The notes under the pieces were generated by a model. That model was not told the DNA's origin and did no database searches. It was given only the letters and a program-made list of their open reading frames with translations. A stretch of 64,000 nucleotides of DNA from assembly GCF_022808695.1 (NCBI RefSeq), contig NZ_JAKZKW010000008.1, positions 80,364-144,363 on the forward strand. The letters are read 5' to 3'. Within the stretch, counting starts at the first letter, position 1. Each line of letters starts with the position of its first letter. The stretch is from Fundidesulfovibrio soli. GTDB lineage: Bacteria > Desulfobacterota > Desulfovibrionia > Desulfovibrionales > Desulfovibrionaceae. Position numbers and translations under genes: made by a program. This document shows, in pieces, positions 1-10,229 of this stretch.

Positions 1-1
1 G

Positions 2-1192
<1,191 letters not shown>

Positions 1193-1238
1193 TCCGCCCC
1201 GCCGCGAACAATCGTGGTGAAACTGAGCCAATTGATTG

Positions 1239-1275
1239 GGATTCCAAAGGGCGAAGCCCTTTGGCCGCCGGAGGC
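1239..1275 (+). repeat. Interspersed palindromic repeat, copy R1a
   Basis: A perfect 9-bp stem (CCAAAGGGC, 1244-1252; GCCCTTTGG, 1256-1264) with loop GAA is followed by CCGCCGGAGGC (1265-1275). The same arrangement recurs at 10121, 11876, 35985 (reverse strand) and 48003, with a degenerate copy at 3081. Here it separates the kinase gene from its regulator gene, so it may tune read-through or mRNA stability. Confidence 0.75.
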
Positions 1276-1307
1276 CTCCCCATGCAACCCCCCATCACCC
1301 ACCTGAC

Positions 1308-2710
<1,403 letters not shown>

Positions 2711-2714
<4 letters not shown>

Positions 2715-3007
2715 GCCCGCGGGTGGACATCAACCGCGTGCCCCAGGCGCTTCGCCCGTTGCTGCCGGAGTTCGTCGCCTCCGGCAGGGAGACGCTGGCC
2801 CGCGTGCGGGAGGCCGTGGCCGCCGGGGAATGGGAGGCCGCGCGCAAGGCCGCGCACGCGCTCAAGGGATCGTGCCAGCTCTTCCAGCTGCGGGAGCTGG
2901 GCGAGGCCGCCAGGCTGGCGGAGGAGGCCCTGCTGCGCGGGGAGGGGGCCAGGGAGGAGCTGAGGGAGTTCGAGGAACTGCTGGAGGCGGTCGCCAGCGG
3001 GAAGTGA
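2711..3007 (+). CDS. Hpt-domain phosphotransfer protein
   Basis: A stand-alone histidine phosphotransfer domain of 98 residues, almost entirely helical. The motif AAHALKGSCQLFQL at about residues 47-60 carries the phosphorylatable His and matches the HxLKG signature of Hpt domains. It starts inside the stop codon of the sigma54 regulator (ATGA overlap), so translation is coupled. Hpt proteins shuttle phosphate between receivers. As the third member of this operon it may link the kinase/regulator pair to another receiver, for example the NarL-type regulator encoded convergently or one elsewhere. That link is inference. Confidence 0.82.
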
Positions 3008-3080
3008 TTTGCGGAACGCTTCCGCCGCGAAAGTGCAGGTATGAAGCGGCGCATGGAGCGGGAAACGCGAAGCGGAGCGG

Positions 3081-3131
3081 GAGTCCAGAGGGCCGAAGGC
3101 AGGACTTCGTCCTTTGGCCGCCGGAGGCGTT
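3081..3131 (+). repeat. Degenerate palindromic repeat, copy R1b
   Basis: GTCCAGAGGG...CCTTTGGCCGCCGGAGGC matches the R1 family, with a longer, imperfect loop than the other copies. It lies between the convergent Hpt and NarL-type genes and is positioned like a transcription terminator. Confidence 0.6.
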
Positions 3132-3152
3132 CCCTCCGGGACTGGTGCGGGG

Positions 3153-3800
3153 TTATTCGTCGTCGGTGAGCCCGTTCTCCACGCAGAACGCGGCCAGCTC
3201 CAGCGAGCTGCGCAGCCCGAGCTTCTTCTTCAGGTTGGTCTTGTGCTTTTCCACGGTCTTCACGCTGACGAAGATGGCGTCGGCCACGTCCTTGTTGGTC
3301 ATGCCCTTGGCCGCCAGCTTGAGCACCTGGCGCTCCCGCTTGGAGAGGCGCTCCAGCGGGGCGTTGTTCTTATTCCCCATGCGGCATACCTGGGCCAGCA
3401 TGGAGGATACCTCACGCGAGAAATAGGTCTGCCCCTGGGCCACGGCCTTGATTGCGGCGAACAGCTCCTCGCTGGGGCTGTGCTTGAACATGTAGCCGTC
3501 CACCCCGGCCTGCACGGCGGTGGTCAGGTAGGACTCCTTCCCGTGGCCCGTCAGAGCCAGGATGCGCATGCGCGGGAAGCGGCGCTTGATCTCGGTGATG
3601 GCTTCGACCCCGTCCATGCGCGGCAGGGAGAGGTCCATGATGACCACGTCGGGGTTGGCGGTCTGGGCCTGGCGCACGGCGGCATGTCCGTCAACGGCCT
3701 CTCCGACAACCTCGAAACCGGGGTTGGAGGTGATCAGAGCCTTGAGACCCTTGCGGACTATCTCCATATCCTCGGCTATGACCAGCCTGATCTGCTTCAT
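3153..3800 (-). CDS. NarL/FixJ-family response regulator
   Basis: A 215-residue DNA-binding response regulator. The receiver (about 1-120) has the acidic pair ED in VIAEDME, phospho-acceptor Asp in VIMDLSLPRMDG and Lys in FKHSPS. The LuxR-type helix-turn-helix (about 145-205) has LSKRERQVLKLAAKGMTNKDVADAIFVSVKTVEKH. The ATG at 3800 was preferred over a TTG three codons upstream because it gives the usual receiver N-terminus. The gene stands alone, convergent with the kinase/regulator/Hpt operon. Its partner kinase is not obvious; phosphotransfer from the neighbouring Hpt protein is possible but unproven. Confidence 0.88.
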   Translation of the reverse strand: MKQIRLVIAEDMEIVRKGLKALITSNPGFEVVGEAVDGHAAVRQAQTANPDVVIMDLSLPRMDGVEAITEIKRRFPRMRILALTGHGKESYLTTAVQAGVDGYMFKHSPSEELFAAIKAVAQGQTYFSREVSSMLAQVCRMGNKNNAPLERLSKRERQVLKLAAKGMTNKDVADAIFVSVKTVEKHKTNLKKKLGLRSSLELAAFCVENGLTDDE

Positions 3801-3844
3801 GGATGCCAACCATCCCGGCTTTACACGATTGCGAATAATAAAAA

Positions 3845-3872
3845 AAACGTAACAAAGATCGCCTGGGAGTCA
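3845..3872 (-). promoter_or_regulatory. Candidate sigma70 promoter for the NarL-type regulator
   Basis: On the minus strand TTGACT (3872-3867) and TACGTT (3850-3845) are separated by 16 nt, about 45 nt upstream of the regulator start. The surroundings are AT-rich, unusual for this GC-rich segment. Confidence 0.45.
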
Positions 3873-4018
3873 ATAAAAACCGCACCGGGCCGGTTGTGTG
3901 AAGATATTTTCCGGTCGGAAAGCCTCCTGCGCAGCCTCACATGTTGCGCCGGCGCTGACGGAGAAGCGGATGCGGCGGCCCCCCGGCCTGACCAGGAGCC
4001 TTGCCCGGAAGACGGGGA

Positions 4019-4366
4019 TCACTCCAGGCCGAGCCCGGCCAGCACCTTCTCGGGGGGGCGGCGCTCCGGCACCACCTGGTGGGGGATAGTGCCGTCGATC
4101 CAGCGCTGATCGACATAGAGGCCGCAAAAGCAGGACCCGTACTCGGCCACGTCCGGCTCCCTGTAGGCGCAGGGGCAGACGATGTCCTTGTCCATCTCGT
4201 AGTTGCCGCTGGCCAGACGGCAGGGGCAGGCCATGTGCCCGTAGCGCTCCTTGTTGACCAGGAGCATCTCCATCAGGTCCATGGTCATGGAGGTGTCCGG
4301 GTTGAACTGGTAGCCTTTCTTGGCCTGAATGGGTCCGAGCATGTTGAAGAGCTGCTTGGCGTCCAT
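4019..4366 (-). CDS. Ferredoxin:thioredoxin reductase, catalytic subunit type
   Basis: A small 115-residue protein with the three paired-cysteine motifs of the FTR beta subunit in order: CPC (about residue 49), CPC (about 66) and CFC (about 81). In this family these build a [4Fe-4S] cluster next to a redox-active disulfide that reduces thioredoxin-like partners. The sequence resembles archaeal and sulfate-reducer forms that act without the plant-type variable subunit. Its ATG overlaps the stop of the redoxin gene (TGATG) with GGAGG just upstream, so the redoxin is its likely substrate. The two follow an amino-acid transporter in the same operon. Cytoplasmic. Confidence 0.85.
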   Translation of the reverse strand: MDAKQLFNMLGPIQAKKGYQFNPDTSMTMDLMEMLLVNKERYGHMACPCRLASGNYEMDKDIVCPCAYREPDVAEYGSCFCGLYVDQRWIDGTIPHQVVPERRPPEKVLAGLGLE

Positions 4367-4617
4367 CACTCCTCCAGGGCCTGGGTGATCTCGGCTTTGT
4401 CGAAGCCGACGATGACCTTCTGGTTCACGATGACGGTGGGGAACGACAACGTGGGATTGACCTTCTTTATCTCGTCGATGACCTGCTTGCGCTCGTCGCC
4501 GGTGAGCTTGTCAACGTAGACGCACTCGTACTCCTGGCCGCGCTCATCGAGGAATTCCTTGCAATGCTTGCAGTGGATGCATGTGGATAAGGCGAAAACC
4601 TTAACGTCCTTGCTCAT
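4366..4617 (-). CDS. Glutaredoxin/NrdH-like redoxin
   Basis: An 83-residue thioredoxin-fold protein. The active site is CIHCKHC near residues 13-19 (a CxxC with an extra Cys three residues on), and the cis-Pro loop is FPTVIVNQKVIVGF. It starts within the permease stop codon (ATGA) and its own stop overlaps the FTR subunit start, so three genes are translationally coupled. The likely role is to accept electrons from the FTR subunit and reduce a disulfide substrate. The position downstream of a transporter suggests the substrate may be imported, for example cystine; this is inference. Confidence 0.82.
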   Translation of the reverse strand: MSKDVKVFALSTCIHCKHCKEFLDERGQEYECVYVDKLTGDERKQVIDEIKKVNPTLSFPTVIVNQKVIVGFDKAEITQALEE

Positions 4618-5414
4618 GTGGCCGCTCCTTTCTGTTTGTCCGCCGAAGGCTTTCTTGGAGCGGACTGGTAGGTTATCCGCCTTTCCAAGTGGTAGGTCAA
4701 GATGCTCAGGGGGTAGGTCAGCAGCAGGTAGAAGGCGGCCAGGGGCAGGTAGGCCTCGAAGGTCTTGTAGGTTGCGGCGTTGACCATCTCCGCGCCCTTG
4801 GTCAGCTCGCGCACGGCGATGACCGAGAGCAGGGACGAATCCTTGATGAGCGACACGAACTGGCCCGTCACCGGGGCGATGATGCGGCGCATGGCCTGGG
4901 GGAAGATCACGTGGCGCAGGGTCTGGCCGTGGCTCAGGCCCGAAGAGCGCGCCGCCTCCCATTGGCCCTGGCCTATGGACTCGATGCCCGCGCGCACCAT
5001 CTCCGTGATGTAGGCCCCGGCGAAGAAGGCCAGGGTGGCCATGCCGGTCAGGAAGGGGCTGTCCACGTGGATGACCACGGCCAGGCAGAAGTAGAAGATG
5101 TAGATCTGGGTGAGCAGCGGAGTGCCCCGGAAGGCCCAGACGTAGATGGTGGCCAGCTCGCGCAGCCAGATGTTCTCCGACACGCGGGCCAGACCGCCCA
5201 GGAGCCCGATGGCCAGCCCCAGCGCGATGGCCCCGCAGGAGACGGCCACCGTGTTCACGAAGCCCTGCCAGTACACGGCGCGGTACTGCCAGACCACGCC
5301 CCAGTTCCAGGTGTAGTCGATTGTGGAGAGCAGCCCGGCCAGCGACGCCGTGAAGAAGGCGACGATGATCAGGCGGACGTAAAAGGGGCGGATGGTTTTT
5401 GGGTCGCGGGTCAT
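4614..5414 (-). CDS. Polar amino-acid ABC transporter permease
   Basis: A 266-residue inner-membrane permease of the His/Glu/Gln/Arg (GlnP/HisM) family. It has about five to six hydrophobic segments and the family signature around WVFRGTPLLTQ-like text (here WAFRGTPLLTQIYIF). The EAA-type loop follows at GIESIGQGQWEAARSSGLS, which docks the ATPase. Downstream of the periplasmic binding protein gene by about 57 nt and coupled to the redoxin by ATGA. No ATP-binding subunit gene lies in this operon or elsewhere in the window, so the ATPase must be encoded elsewhere or shared. Confidence 0.9.
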   Translation of the reverse strand: MTRDPKTIRPFYVRLIIVAFFTASLAGLLSTIDYTWNWGVVWQYRAVYWQGFVNTVAVSCGAIALGLAIGLLGGLARVSENIWLRELATIYVWAFRGTPLLTQIYIFYFCLAVVIHVDSPFLTGMATLAFFAGAYITEMVRAGIESIGQGQWEAARSSGLSHGQTLRHVIFPQAMRRIIAPVTGQFVSLIKDSSLLSVIAVRELTKGAEMVNAATYKTFEAYLPLAAFYLLLTYPLSILTYHLERRITYQSAPRKPSADKQKGAAT

Positions 5415-5471
5415 GGCGAGGAAGTCCCCGGCCGGCCGGGCAAAGGGCCGGCCGGGACGCGTAAGGCGTTG

Positions 5472-6266
5472 TTAGAACAGCTCGCCCAGGTGGGCCTTGC
5501 GGATTTCTTCCATGCGGCCGTTGGCCTTGTTCACGCTGATGAACATCTGCAGCCAGTTCCAGAGGTCGAAGTCGCCCTTGCGCATGGCGATGCAGTAGGG
5601 CTCGTAGGTGAAGGGCGTGAGCAGGGCCTTGGTGCTCTCCGGGTTCTGGCGGGCGTGCTTGGCCACGGAGATCTGGTCGTAGAAGAAGGCGTCGGCGCGG
5701 CCGTTGACCACCTCCTGCACGCAGGCTGTCTCGTCCTTGTAGCGGTTGATCTGGGCCTTGGGGAAGCGGGCGGTGGCCACGGAATCCGCCGTGGTGCCGG
5801 TCTTCACGGCGATGACGCGGCCGGTGGCGTTGAGCTGGTCGGCCTTGGTCAGGTCGCCCGCGCGCTTGCTGGAGAGCAGGGCGCACAGGCCGGTGGTGAA
5901 GTAGGCGTCCGTGAAGGTGATGGATTTGGCGCGCTCAAGCGTCCCCGTGATGCCCGAGATGATCAGGTCGATCTTTCCGGACTGCAGCGCGGGGATGAGC
6001 CCGGTCCACTCCATGTCCTTGATTTCGAGCTCCACGCCCATGTCCTTGGCGATCTGGCGGGCCACGTCCACGTCCAGGCCCACGGGCTGGCCTTTCTCGT
6101 CGGTGTATTCGAAGGGCCAGAACTTGAGCTCCATGCCCACGACGAGCTTGCCCTTGGCCACGATCTCGGCCAGCTGGCTCTTCTTGCTGATGTCGAAGGG
6201 GGTCTGGGCCAGGGAGGCCTGGGCGCCAAGCAGAAGTATGGCGAACAGAAGCAGGATTTTGCGCAT
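5472..6266 (-). CDS. Periplasmic amino-acid-binding protein
   Basis: A 264-residue extracytoplasmic solute-binding protein (family 3). The N-terminal signal peptide RKILLLFAILLLGAQASLA is followed by the mature start near AQTPFDI. The family fingerprint is visible in FWPFEYTDEKGQPVGLDVDVA and in the DLIISGITGTLERAKSITFT segment that closes over the ligand. It is first in the transporter-redoxin-FTR operon. Ligand specificity cannot be deduced from sequence alone; members bind polar amino acids including cystine, glutamine and arginine. Confidence 0.9.
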   Translation of the reverse strand: MRKILLLFAILLLGAQASLAQTPFDISKKSQLAEIVAKGKLVVGMELKFWPFEYTDEKGQPVGLDVDVARQIAKDMGVELEIKDMEWTGLIPALQSGKIDLIISGITGTLERAKSITFTDAYFTTGLCALLSSKRAGDLTKADQLNATGRVIAVKTGTTADSVATARFPKAQINRYKDETACVQEVVNGRADAFFYDQISVAKHARQNPESTKALLTPFTYEPYCIAMRKGDFDLWNWLQMFISVNKANGRMEEIRKAHLGELF

Positions 6267-6343
6267 CGTGGATTCCTCCGGGAATGGATGGTAGGCAACA
6301 CCTAGCCTGAAAGGCCGTTGTGAGGAAAGAGTTTTTTAATTCT

Positions 6344-6976
6344 TCAGGACAGATGCGCTTCGAGCGCCGCGCGGACTCTGGCGAACACGTCCTCCGGGCT
6401 TCCGGCGGCGTGCACCACGGCGAAGCGCCCGGGCTCGCGCCGGGCCAGTTCCAGAAAACCCTCGCGCACCCGCTGGTGAAAGTCCAGCTCCAGGGCCTCG
6501 AAGCGGCCTTCGCTCTGGCTCGCCCCAACCGCCTGGTTGCGCCCCCTGGCCCTGGTCAGCCCCGTCTCGGGGGGCAGGTCCAGCAGGATGGTCGCGTGCG
6601 GGGCCAGCCCACCCGTGGCCATCCGGCCCAGGGCCACGAGGCGCTCCACGTCCAGGCCGCGCCCGAAGCCCTGATAGGCCACGGTGGAGTCGTGGTAGCG
6701 GTCGCAGAGCACGTCGCGCCCGGCGTCCAGGGCCGGGCGGATCACCTCGGCCACGTGCTGGGCGCGGTCGGCCAGGTACATGAACAGCTCCGCGGTGCTG
6801 TCCAGGTGGGTGTTGCGGGCGTCCAGCAGGATGCGGCGCAGCTCCAGGCCCAGGGCGCAGCCCCCGGGCTGGCGCGTCACAAGGGCTTCGCGGCCCAGGG
6901 AGGCAAGCCATTGCCGGACGAGTCCGATCTGGGTGGACTTGCCCGAACCCTCTACGCCTTCGAAAGTAACGAACAC
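6344..6976 (-). CDS. tmk: Thymidylate kinase
   Basis: A 210-residue dTMP kinase that phosphorylates dTMP to dTDP for DNA synthesis. The P-loop is EGVEGSGKST near residues 6-15. The dTMP-binding and catalytic Arg region is DRYHDSTVAYQGFGRGLD. The lid region includes TRARGRNQ. The start codon is GTG at 6976, giving the typical family N-terminus (M)FVTFEGVEG. The gene begins 25 nt inside the preceding OB-HD gene, so the two are cotranscribed. Confidence 0.93.
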   Translation of the reverse strand: MFVTFEGVEGSGKSTQIGLVRQWLASLGREALVTRQPGGCALGLELRRILLDARNTHLDSTAELFMYLADRAQHVAEVIRPALDAGRDVLCDRYHDSTVAYQGFGRGLDVERLVALGRMATGGLAPHATILLDLPPETGLTRARGRNQAVGASQSEGRFEALELDFHQRVREGFLELARREPGRFAVVHAAGSPEDVFARVRAALEAHLS

Positions 6977-7983
6977 TGTGCCGGTCCTTTTTCCTGGGTC
7001 TTCTTGGCGGGCGGGGTCTCGGGGCGCACGCGCAGGGGGTTGAACACGTAGCGGTCCAGCCCGCGCACGTAGCCCACCACGCCGGTCTTCTCGGGGTCAT
7101 CCACCACCTGGCTGAACTGCTGCACTTTGGCGTCGATGTTGTCCGCGAAGTGAAGGATCATGGCCTCGGGCGTCATGGGCGCGCGCGGGGAGCCGTACTC
7201 CAGTTCGCCGTGGTGGCTGACCAGCATGTGCCTGAAATGCAGCACCAGGCCCGGCTCCAGGTCCTTGGCCTTGCGCAGGAAGGGCTCCAGCACGGACATG
7301 CCCAGCATGATGTGCCCGAGCATCTGGCCCTCGTCGGTGTAGTCGCGGGTCAGCCCGGCGGTCAGCTCCCAGGCCTTGCCCAGGTCGTGGAAGGCGGCCG
7401 AGGCCAGCAGGGTGTCGCGGTCCAGGGCCGGGTAGAGCTGGCAGAGCGCCAGCGTGACCTTGCAGACGGAAAGCGTGTGCTCCAGCAGGCCGCCCCGGTA
7501 GGCGTGGTGCATGGCCTTGGCCCCGGGCGCCGCCAGGAGCTTCTCGCGGATCTCCGGGTCCGCCAGCACCTTGCGGCAGAAGCGCCGCCAGGGGGCGTGG
7601 CCGATGTTGGCGGCCAGCAGCTCCTCCAGGGCGGTGAGCAGGCTCTCGGGCTTCTCGGCGCTCTGAGGCAGGAACAGGCCGTGGTCCACCCCCTCGGGGG
7701 AGGAGCCCAGCAGCTCCAGGCCGTCCAGGTTGAGCTGGGGCTGGTCCCGGAAGGTGTTCACCACGCCGGAGGCCAGCACGAACTGCCCGGCGGCGATGTC
7801 CTCGAAGGCCCCGGCCGCGGGGGACCAGAGCTTGGCCTCGATGGTGCCGGTGGCGTCCTGGAGCTTGAGGCTCCAGAACGGGCCGTTGCGGGCCTGCCCC
7901 TTGGAGGCCTGGGCCAGCAGGAAACACTCGTTCACCTGGGCGCCAACCGCCAGGTCACGGACGAAGATGCGTTTTTCGCTCAC
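6952..7983 (-). CDS. OB-fold/HD-domain 3'-5' exoribonuclease (YhaM-like)
   Basis: A 343-residue cytoplasmic protein. An N-terminal OB-fold nucleic-acid-binding domain (about 1-90) is followed by an HD phosphohydrolase domain (about 160-300) with metal ligands in HTLSVCK-type helix H, AAFHDLGK and HHGELEYGSPRAP. The same architecture occurs in Bacillus YhaM, a 3'-5' exoribonuclease. The start is a GTG at 7983 with purine-rich GAGGGG upstream. The downstream end overlaps tmk. The exact substrate in this lineage is not established; a related HD nuclease role is the main alternative. Confidence 0.85.
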   Translation of the reverse strand: MSEKRIFVRDLAVGAQVNECFLLAQASKGQARNGPFWSLKLQDATGTIEAKLWSPAAGAFEDIAAGQFVLASGVVNTFRDQPQLNLDGLELLGSSPEGVDHGLFLPQSAEKPESLLTALEELLAANIGHAPWRRFCRKVLADPEIREKLLAAPGAKAMHHAYRGGLLEHTLSVCKVTLALCQLYPALDRDTLLASAAFHDLGKAWELTAGLTRDYTDEGQMLGHIMLGMSVLEPFLRKAKDLEPGLVLHFRHMLVSHHGELEYGSPRAPMTPEAMILHFADNIDAKVQQFSQVVDDPEKTGVVGYVRGLDRYVFNPLRVRPETPPAKKTQEKGPAQCSLLSKA

Positions 7984-8096
7984 GGCTTGCCAGCCCCTCG
8001 GGTGTCATCTAATGTGGATTCAAGCGGCGCAAAGAGTTACAGATTTCAAGAGGCGGGGCAAGTGCCCCTGTGCCGCACCCGAAGGCGCATAATTCC

Positions 8097-8849
8097 ATGA
8101 AGATCCTGCTCACCAACGACGACGGCATCCAGGCCACGGGCCTGCGCTCCATCTACCACGCACTCAAACGCGCCGGGCACGACGTGCACGTGGTGGCCCC
8201 CGTGACCGAGATGAGCGCCGTGGGGCACGCCGTCACCCTGGCGGCCCCGCTGCGCGTGAAAATCTTCGACGAGGCGGATTTCTACGGCCAGGGCGTCTCC
8301 GGCACCCCGGCGGACTGCGTGAAGCTCGGGCTGACAACGCTCATGGACTCCGTGCCGGACCTGGTGGTCTCCGGCATCAACGCCGGGGCCAACGTAGGCG
8401 TGGACATCCTCTATTCCGGCACGGTCTCCGCCGCCACCGAGGGCGCGCTCATGGGCTTCCCGGCGCTGGCCATCTCCTACGACAGCTTCGACCCGCGCGA
8501 CCTGGCCGGGCAGGCCGACTACGCCGCCGCGCTGGCCGCCAGGGTGGACTGGGCCGCGCTGCCCCGCAACTGCGTGCTCAACCTGAACTTCCCGCACCTG
8601 CCCATGAACCGGGTCAAGGGCCTCAAGGTCTGCCCGCAGACCCGCGCCGCCTACCACGACTGGTACGAGGAGCGCGAGGACCCGCGCGGCAGGAAGTACT
8701 ACTGGCTCACGGGCGTGATCCCCAAGGACAAGGTCTCCCCGGAGAAGGACAGGGCCCTGCTGACCGAGGGCTACATCACGCTGACGCCCCTGCGTTTCGA
8801 CTTCACCGACCACGCGAGCATGGAACTGTTGCGTGGGCTGGCTTTCTGA
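8097..8849 (+). CDS. surE: 5'/3'-nucleotidase SurE
   Basis: A 250-residue metal-dependent nucleoside monophosphatase. The family signatures are present: LLTNDDGI at the N-terminus (two metal-binding Asp), SGINAGANVG near residue 93 and YSGTVSAATEG near 105. The ATG at 8097 gives the canonical start MKILLTNDDG; a longer frame upstream lacks family similarity. SurE proteins dephosphorylate 5' and 3' nucleotides and are linked to stress survival. It is divergent from the OB-HD nuclease gene, separated by about 110 nt that must hold both promoters. Confidence 0.95.
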   Translation: MKILLTNDDGIQATGLRSIYHALKRAGHDVHVVAPVTEMSAVGHAVTLAAPLRVKIFDEADFYGQGVSGTPADCVKLGLTTLMDSVPDLVVSGINAGANVGVDILYSGTVSAATEGALMGFPALAISYDSFDPRDLAGQADYAAALAARVDWAALPRNCVLNLNFPHLPMNRVKGLKVCPQTRAAYHDWYEEREDPRGRKYYWLTGVIPKDKVSPEKDRALLTEGYITLTPLRFDFTDHASMELLRGLAF

Positions 8850-8928
8850 GTATACTAGCACCGGTTTTTTCGTTGCGCGCTGTGTGGAAAAATGACAGGT
8901 ATCGCGTAAACCAATACCGGACGCCGCC

Positions 8929-9351
8929 ATGCTGCACATACTCGCCGTGGACGACGACGAGGTCACCCAGTTCCACCTGACCCAGCTGCTCATGCCTTTG
9001 GGCAAGGTGCGCATCGCCAGCTCAGGCCTGGACGCCCTGGAATGCGTCCGCACCGCCCTGGACAAGGGCAAGCCCTACGACCTGATACTCATGGATGTGA
9101 AGATGCCCGGCCTCGACGGGCTGACCACCGTGCGCGAGATCGTGGGCCTGTTCAACAAGCTGCGCCTGCCCCTGGAAGAACGCCCCAAGATCATCATGCT
9201 CTCCGCAGTGGACGAGCCCGACACCCGTATCGACGCGCTCTACGCCTGCGGCGCGGACGCTTACCTGGTCAAGCCCCTGGAGGAGGATTCACTGCGCGCC
9301 GCCCTGCGCGAGCTCAAGATCCCCCCGCACGATTCTCCCGGCGAACCCTGA
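8929..9351 (+). CDS. Single-domain response regulator (CheY-like)
   Basis: A 140-residue stand-alone receiver. It has acidic residues in AVDDDEV, phospho-acceptor Asp in LILMDVKMPGLDG, the conserved Ser in IIMLSAVDEP, and Lys in YLVKPLEE. There is no output domain. It lies 79 nt downstream of surE in the same orientation, with no kinase beside it. It may act by protein-protein contact or as a phosphate relay/sink; the partner is unknown. Confidence 0.88.
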   Translation: MLHILAVDDDEVTQFHLTQLLMPLGKVRIASSGLDALECVRTALDKGKPYDLILMDVKMPGLDGLTTVREIVGLFNKLRLPLEERPKIIMLSAVDEPDTRIDALYACGADAYLVKPLEEDSLRAALRELKIPPHDSPGEP

Positions 9352-9436
9352 TTTTTTGCCTGCCCGCTTGCGATGACCGCTGTGGCGCGCTACAGAGGGT
9401 GCATCGGCCCATCATCCATCCAAAGGAGTCAACGCG

Positions 9437-9862
9437 ATGAGAATCCTTCTCCTGCTCGTGTTGCTGGTCGGCCTGGCGGGCATCGCCCAGGCCCAGGGCG
9501 GCAAGGTGTACCAGTGCGTGAGGCCCGACGGCACGGTCGTCTGCACCACCAGGGACACCTCCGGTGACCCCAGCGTCACCTGCAACTACGAATGTCCGGA
9601 CTGCAACATGGTTTGCGCCGCCCGCCTGCATCTTACCAACGAGGACGGTACCCTGCGCCCGGTGATGCCCCCGCCCGTGGAGGATGGGAAAGGCCCCATC
9701 AAGTCTCCCAACGGGAAGGAGACTCCCGAATACTGCCAGCAGCAGTACCAGAAGTGCCTGAGCGCCTGCTCCAAGAATCCGATGAACAAATCCCGCTACG
9801 ACATGGAGTCCTGCCAGGCCAGCTGCAAGAGCTGGTACTCCGGCTGCGGCACCAACAACTAG
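9437..9862 (+). CDS. Secreted cysteine-rich protein, unknown function
   Basis: A 141-residue protein with a clear signal peptide (RILLLLVLLVGLAGIAQA, cleavage near AQA-QGG). The mature part is rich in cysteines spaced like disulfides: YQCVRPDGTVVCTT, CNYECPDCNMVC, then YCQQQYQKCLSACSKN and SCQASCKSWYSGC. The first segment loosely recalls DUF4124-type periplasmic proteins (K-x-Y-x-C...DG). AAAGGAG is well placed before the ATG. I do not recognise a family. Probably periplasmic or extracellular. Followed by strong hairpins that look like its terminator. Confidence 0.75.
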   Translation: MRILLLLVLLVGLAGIAQAQGGKVYQCVRPDGTVVCTTRDTSGDPSVTCNYECPDCNMVCAARLHLTNEDGTLRPVMPPPVEDGKGPIKSPNGKETPEYCQQQYQKCLSACSKNPMNKSRYDMESCQASCKSWYSGCGTNN

Positions 9863-9878
9863 ACGCCGAAGACGAGGA

Positions 9879-9931
9879 CCGGGGAGGGCCATGCCCTCCC
9901 CGGACCCCACCCGCGAAAGGGGCTTCGCCCC
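9879..9931 (+). terminator. Tandem GC hairpins after the Cys-rich gene
   Basis: CCGGGGAGGGC (9879-9889) pairs perfectly with GCCCTCCCCGG (9893-9903) across loop CAT. A second small hairpin AGGGGC-TTC-GCCCCT follows (9917-9931). There is no classical U-run, so termination efficiency is uncertain. Confidence 0.55.
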
Positions 9932-10001
9932 TCCCGACTCCCTTTCGGCTTCGCGTCGATCGGAGAGAGCTGTTTCCCGGATGTGCGCCGTGGTCCGTGT
10001 T

Positions 10002-10090
10002 GCCTTCCGGGTGACCCTGCCGGGACGGCGCATGACGATATTCTTCCGATATGTCGGCGTGCGCCGTCCCGGCAGGGCCACCCGGAAGGC
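10002..10090 (+). repeat. Fold-back element A (long hairpin, conserved loop)
   Basis: An 89-nt inverted repeat. Arms 10002-10012 and 10080-10090 pair over 11 bp. After a 2-nt internal mismatch, 10015-10032 pairs with 10060-10077 over 18 bp. The 27-nt apical loop (10033-10059) contains ATATTCTTCCGATATGTCGG and matches the loop of element C at 20 of 27 positions, although the arms share no sequence. It lies in the 367-nt gap between the Cys-rich gene and the SGNH pseudogene, 30 nt before repeat R1c. No coding function is evident. Confidence 0.75.
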
Positions 10091-10120
10091 TCAAAGCACA
10101 ATAATTCAATAGTCTATTTG

Positions 10121-10159
10121 GGGTTCCAAGGGGACGAAGTCCCCTTGGCCGCCGGAGGC
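10121..10159 (+). repeat. Interspersed palindromic repeat, copy R1c
   Basis: GGGTTCCAAGGGGACGAAG begins the copy. A perfect 10-bp stem (10126-10135 with 10139-10148, loop GAA) is followed by CCGCCGGAGGC (10149-10159). It lies between fold-back element A and the frameshifted SGNH gene. Confidence 0.75.
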
Positions 10160-10229
10160 GCTCGCCGGACCGCGCGGCAAGGCGACCCGGTTGCGCAACA
10201 GGATGACTCGCTGTAGTTTCCCCGGCGAT

